DNA from: an uncultured Moraxella sp.
Lineage (GTDB): Bacteria; Pseudomonadota; Gammaproteobacteria; Pseudomonadales; Moraxellaceae
Direction of reading: 5' to 3'
Assembly (NCBI RefSeq): GCF_945873075.1
Contig: NZ_CAMCBS010000007.1
Location: forward strand, 27,968 to 91,967
Length of the DNA stretch: 64,000 nucleotides
The position numbers and the translations under genes were made by a program. Numbering within the stretch: the stretch's first letter is position 1; each line of letters opens with the position of its first letter. Shown piece by piece: positions 61,944 through 64,000 of the stretch. The notes beneath the pieces are model-generated. The model was not told the origin of the DNA. It did not search any database and saw only the letters and a program-made list of their open reading frames with translations.

Positions 61944-63296
61944 ATGTCTGCTAATCTGTACCAATCTCATCTGGCGACTCGCCAAGCCCAAGAAGCAACC
62001 GCAGCCAAGCTTATCGCAGCGTTGAGCCTGCTTGCAGCAAAAGATGTAACCGTTTCATTCTTTGGTGAGCGTGTGGCACTATCGGTCGCCAAAGTGCTAG
62101 CACTGCACGACCAGCATGGTGTGGATGTGGCAGCGTCATTGGCACTGGCAGAAAGCCTAGTCGCTCAAGGCAACACCACCGCTCGTATCGACTTAGGTCA
62201 AGCCATCAAAGCAGGCAAATCAGCAGCGGACTTCGCCCAAGGCACAGCGGCAGCGACAGATGTCGTGCTATACGGCTTTGGTCGTATCGGTCGCATCCTA
62301 GCGCGCCTATTGATGAGCCGTCCTGCATCATCAGCAGGCCTACAGCTCAAAGCCATCGTCGTGCGTCCGGCAGGCGAAGGCGACCTTGCCAAGCGTGCAA
62401 GCCTACTTGAGCGTGACTCAGTGCATGGCTGGTTCGACGGTAGCGTGAGAATTGACGAAGCCAATAACGGTATCATCGCCAATGGCCGCTTTATCCAAGT
62501 CATCTATGCAGCTGACCCAAGCGAAATCGACTACACCGCCTATGGTATCGATAATGCACTGGTCATCGACAACACCGGTAAATGGAAAGATGAAGCAGGT
62601 CTAGGCAAGCACCTAGCATCAAAAGGCGTGGCAAAAGTGCTACTAACCGCACCTGCCAAAGGCGACATCAAAAATGTGGTCTATGGTGTGAACCACAGCA
62701 CCATCGGCGATGACAAAATCGTCTCAGCCGCCAGCTGCACCACCAACGCCATCACCCCAACACTAAAAGTCCTACACGATGCCTTTGGTGTGGTCAATGG
62801 TCATATGGAAACCGTTCACGCATTCACCAATGACCAAAATCTCGTGGACAACTACCACAAAGCCGACCGCCGTGGTCGTGCTGCACCACTTAACATGGTG
62901 ATGACCAGCACAGGTGCAGCATCAGCGGTATCAAAAGCCATCCCAGAGCTTAAAGGCAAGCTATCAGGCAACGCCATCCGTGTACCGACGCCAAATGTGT
63001 CATTGGCTATTTTGAACCTAAACTTCGAAAAAGAAGTGGGTACAGCTGATGAGCTAAACGCCTTTATGAAGGCTGTCGCCCAAAGCGAACAATGGCAAGA
63101 GCAAATCAACTACTCAGATTCACCTGAAGCGGTTTCAACAGACTTCGTTGGTTCTGAAAAAGTCGCCATCTTTGATGCCAAAGCCACCATCGCCAGCGGC
63201 AACCGTGCGACCATGTACATCTGGTACGATAACGAAATGGGCTATAGCACCCAAGTTATCCGTGTCGCCGAAGAAATGGCAGGCGTGCGTTACTAA
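61944..63296 (+). CDS. gap: Glyceraldehyde-3-phosphate dehydrogenase, N-terminally extended form
   Basis: 450 residues from the ATG at 61944 (MSANLYQSHLATRQ), with AAGGTGG upstream. The catalytic cysteine is in SAASCTTNAITPTLKVLHDAFGVVNGHMETVHAFTNDQ, and the NAD fold begins VLYGFGRIGRILARLL near residue 108. About 105 residues of helical extension precede the Rossmann fold; E. coli GapA lacks it. Such long forms are common in Pseudomonas and Acinetobacter relatives, where glycolysis is partial and the enzyme may serve gluconeogenesis. Codon usage is biased to C-ending codons, as in highly expressed genes. Confidence 0.95.
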   Translation: MSANLYQSHLATRQAQEATAAKLIAALSLLAAKDVTVSFFGERVALSVAKVLALHDQHGVDVAASLALAESLVAQGNTTARIDLGQAIKAGKSAADFAQGTAAATDVVLYGFGRIGRILARLLMSRPASSAGLQLKAIVVRPAGEGDLAKRASLLERDSVHGWFDGSVRIDEANNGIIANGRFIQVIYAADPSEIDYTAYGIDNALVIDNTGKWKDEAGLGKHLASKGVAKVLLTAPAKGDIKNVVYGVNHSTIGDDKIVSAASCTTNAITPTLKVLHDAFGVVNGHMETVHAFTNDQNLVDNYHKADRRGRAAPLNMVMTSTGAASAVSKAIPELKGKLSGNAIRVPTPNVSLAILNLNFEKEVGTADELNAFMKAVAQSEQWQEQINYSDSPEAVSTDFVGSEKVAIFDAKATIASGNRATMYIWYDNEMGYSTQVIRVAEEMAGVRY

Positions 63297-63319
63297 TCAT
63301 CAGTCTTACTGATTGATAT

Positions 63320-63354
63320 AACCACCAAATGGCTAAAGCTGTTTGGTGGTTTTC
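63320..63354 (+). terminator. Rho-independent terminator after the GAPDH gene
   Basis: Stem ACCACCAAA / TTTGGTGGT with T-rich tail, 24 bases after the stop. The same stem sequence recurs at 63932-63959. Confidence 0.8.
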
Positions 63355-63373
63355 ATGGTTAATAGGAATAACA

Positions 63374-63748
63374 ATGAAGCAAAGTTTATCTCCACCACGC
63401 TTATTGTCCGAGTGCGAATTGCGATTGATTAAGTATTTGCTTGGTATGTGCCAACTTCCATTTAAGCTAGATTTGCCAATTTCACAAACTTTTGTCGTGG
63501 AATTGCTTGATGATGGCGGTATGGGGTCAATGCAATTTTTGCGTGAGTGTCGTCACAAGCGATTGTATGGTAAGCCATTAATCGAAGTTACAACTTTTGA
63601 TACAGATGGTAGAAAGGTATTTTTGGAATTATCAGTTGATGAAGATGGTTATCTTTATGAGTTAGATAGTTTTACGACTGATTTTAAAGCTTTAAAAGCC
63701 CCATTGGGAACTACATTTATCTTTGAAGATATTTTTATTTATGAATAA
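63374..63748 (+). CDS. Small cytosolic protein, DUF6984-like, unknown function
   Basis: 124 residues from the ATG at 63374 (MKQSLSPPRLLSECELRLIKYLL), with TAGGAA upstream; the track start at 63329 lies in the terminator. Pattern: LLSECELRLIKYLLGM, then VVELLDDGGMGSMQFLRE, then LIEVTTFDTDGRKVFLELSVDEDGYLYELDSFTTDFKAL. This resembles DUF6984-type proteins, often seen as small immunity-like or accessory proteins. More AT-rich than its neighbours. Function unknown. Confidence 0.68.
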   Translation: MKQSLSPPRLLSECELRLIKYLLGMCQLPFKLDLPISQTFVVELLDDGGMGSMQFLRECRHKRLYGKPLIEVTTFDTDGRKVFLELSVDEDGYLYELDSFTTDFKALKAPLGTTFIFEDIFIYE

Positions 63749-63769
63749 GGAATTTGGGGGATTGATAAA

Positions 63770-63907
63770 ATGATGGTTTTTAATGATGATATGTATGAGC
63801 TTTAATCGCGAGCGGGAGAACAAATTGTTGACTTGTATGACATGGATAAATTCATTCAACCGGTTCTTATTTATATATCGGATGATGTCAAAAATTTGAT
63901 TGAGTAA
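63770..63907 (+). pseudogene. Small ORF interrupted by an in-frame stop
   Basis: The ATG at 63770 gives MMVFNDDMYEL, then TAA at 63803-63805; the same frame continues as SRAGEQIVDLYDMDKFIQPV to NLIE and a TAA at 63905-63907. The protein-like character on both sides suggests a small gene broken by one nonsense codon, 21 bases after the DUF6984-like gene. It is also possible that no gene exists here. Confidence 0.4.
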
Positions 63908-63931
63908 ATTGTGTGCATCATTATCATACTC

Positions 63932-63959
63932 AACCACCAAACCCAATTTGGTGGTTTTG
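63932..63959 (+). terminator. Rho-independent terminator closing the tail cassette
   Basis: Stem AACCACCAAA / TTTGGTGGTT with a CCCAA loop and TTTT. The arms repeat those of the GAPDH terminator. Confidence 0.82.
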
Positions 63960-64000
63960 CTTTGTCTGCTCAATAATCCCCCAAAACCTGCCAAACTGTG

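Overview
The window reads as a stretch of chromosome from a gammaproteobacterium of the Moraxellaceae, most likely a Moraxella species. This rests on general recognition of the proteins (SspA/SspB next to PetABC, TamA/TamB, CcmFGHI, an N-terminally extended GAPDH, an NF038104-type small lipoprotein, an ESPR autotransporter) and on a moderate GC content judged by eye. It is not a database result. Genes are dense on both strands. I saw no rRNA, tRNA, insertion sequence, CRISPR array or prophage.

Layout. 1-8.4 kb: end of an unknown gene, an MFS exporter, a UbiH-type hydroxylase, LrgA/LrgB, a YgeA-type Asp/Glu racemase, a Na/Pi cotransporter, a lone TerD-domain protein and a META/DUF4377 lipoprotein candidate. 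8.4-16.7 kb: RuvC, FxsA, a small secreted protein, and the glycine cleavage genes gcvT-gcvH-gcvP on the minus strand. These are led by a tandem glycine riboswitch and broken between gcvH and gcvP by an AT-rich secreted-protein gene carrying a nonsense codon. 16.7-24.3 kb: the rpsF-rpsR-rplI operon, an AAHS-family transporter, DNA polymerase IV, an outer membrane barrel protein and MetG. 24.4-29.4 kb: a TolC-HlyD-permease-permease exporter operon with no ATPase gene. 29.4-34.6 kb: the conserved rplM-rpsI / petABC / sspAB block. 34.8-43.2 kb: a small lipoprotein, RsmD, a DUF445 protein, ccmF-ccmG-ccmH-ccmI and adk.

43.2-50.5 kb is the most accessory part: a helix-turn-helix protein fused to an NBR1-like (four-tryptophan) Ig domain, bracketed by near-duplicate terminators, then a classical autotransporter, a large lipase-like lipoprotein and a TPR protein. 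50.5-60 kb: an LplT-like transporter divergent from tamA-tamB, the outer-membrane assembly pair, whose TamA carries a long insertion in its third POTRA domain. 60-64 kb: hemP (55 codons, absent from the ORF track) with Fur-like boxes, a Nudix/thiamine-phosphate-synthase-like fusion, GAPDH, and a small AT-rich tail cassette lying between two look-alike terminators.

Functional links: respiration and haem proteins (PetABC, Ccm, HemP, UbiH), envelope biogenesis (TamAB, TolC exporter, LplT, autotransporter), one-carbon metabolism (Gcv) and translation. The least ordinary items are the HTH-NBR1 fusion in its terminator-flanked slot, the exporter operon without an ATPase, the TamA insertion and the two small accessory loci with in-frame stops.
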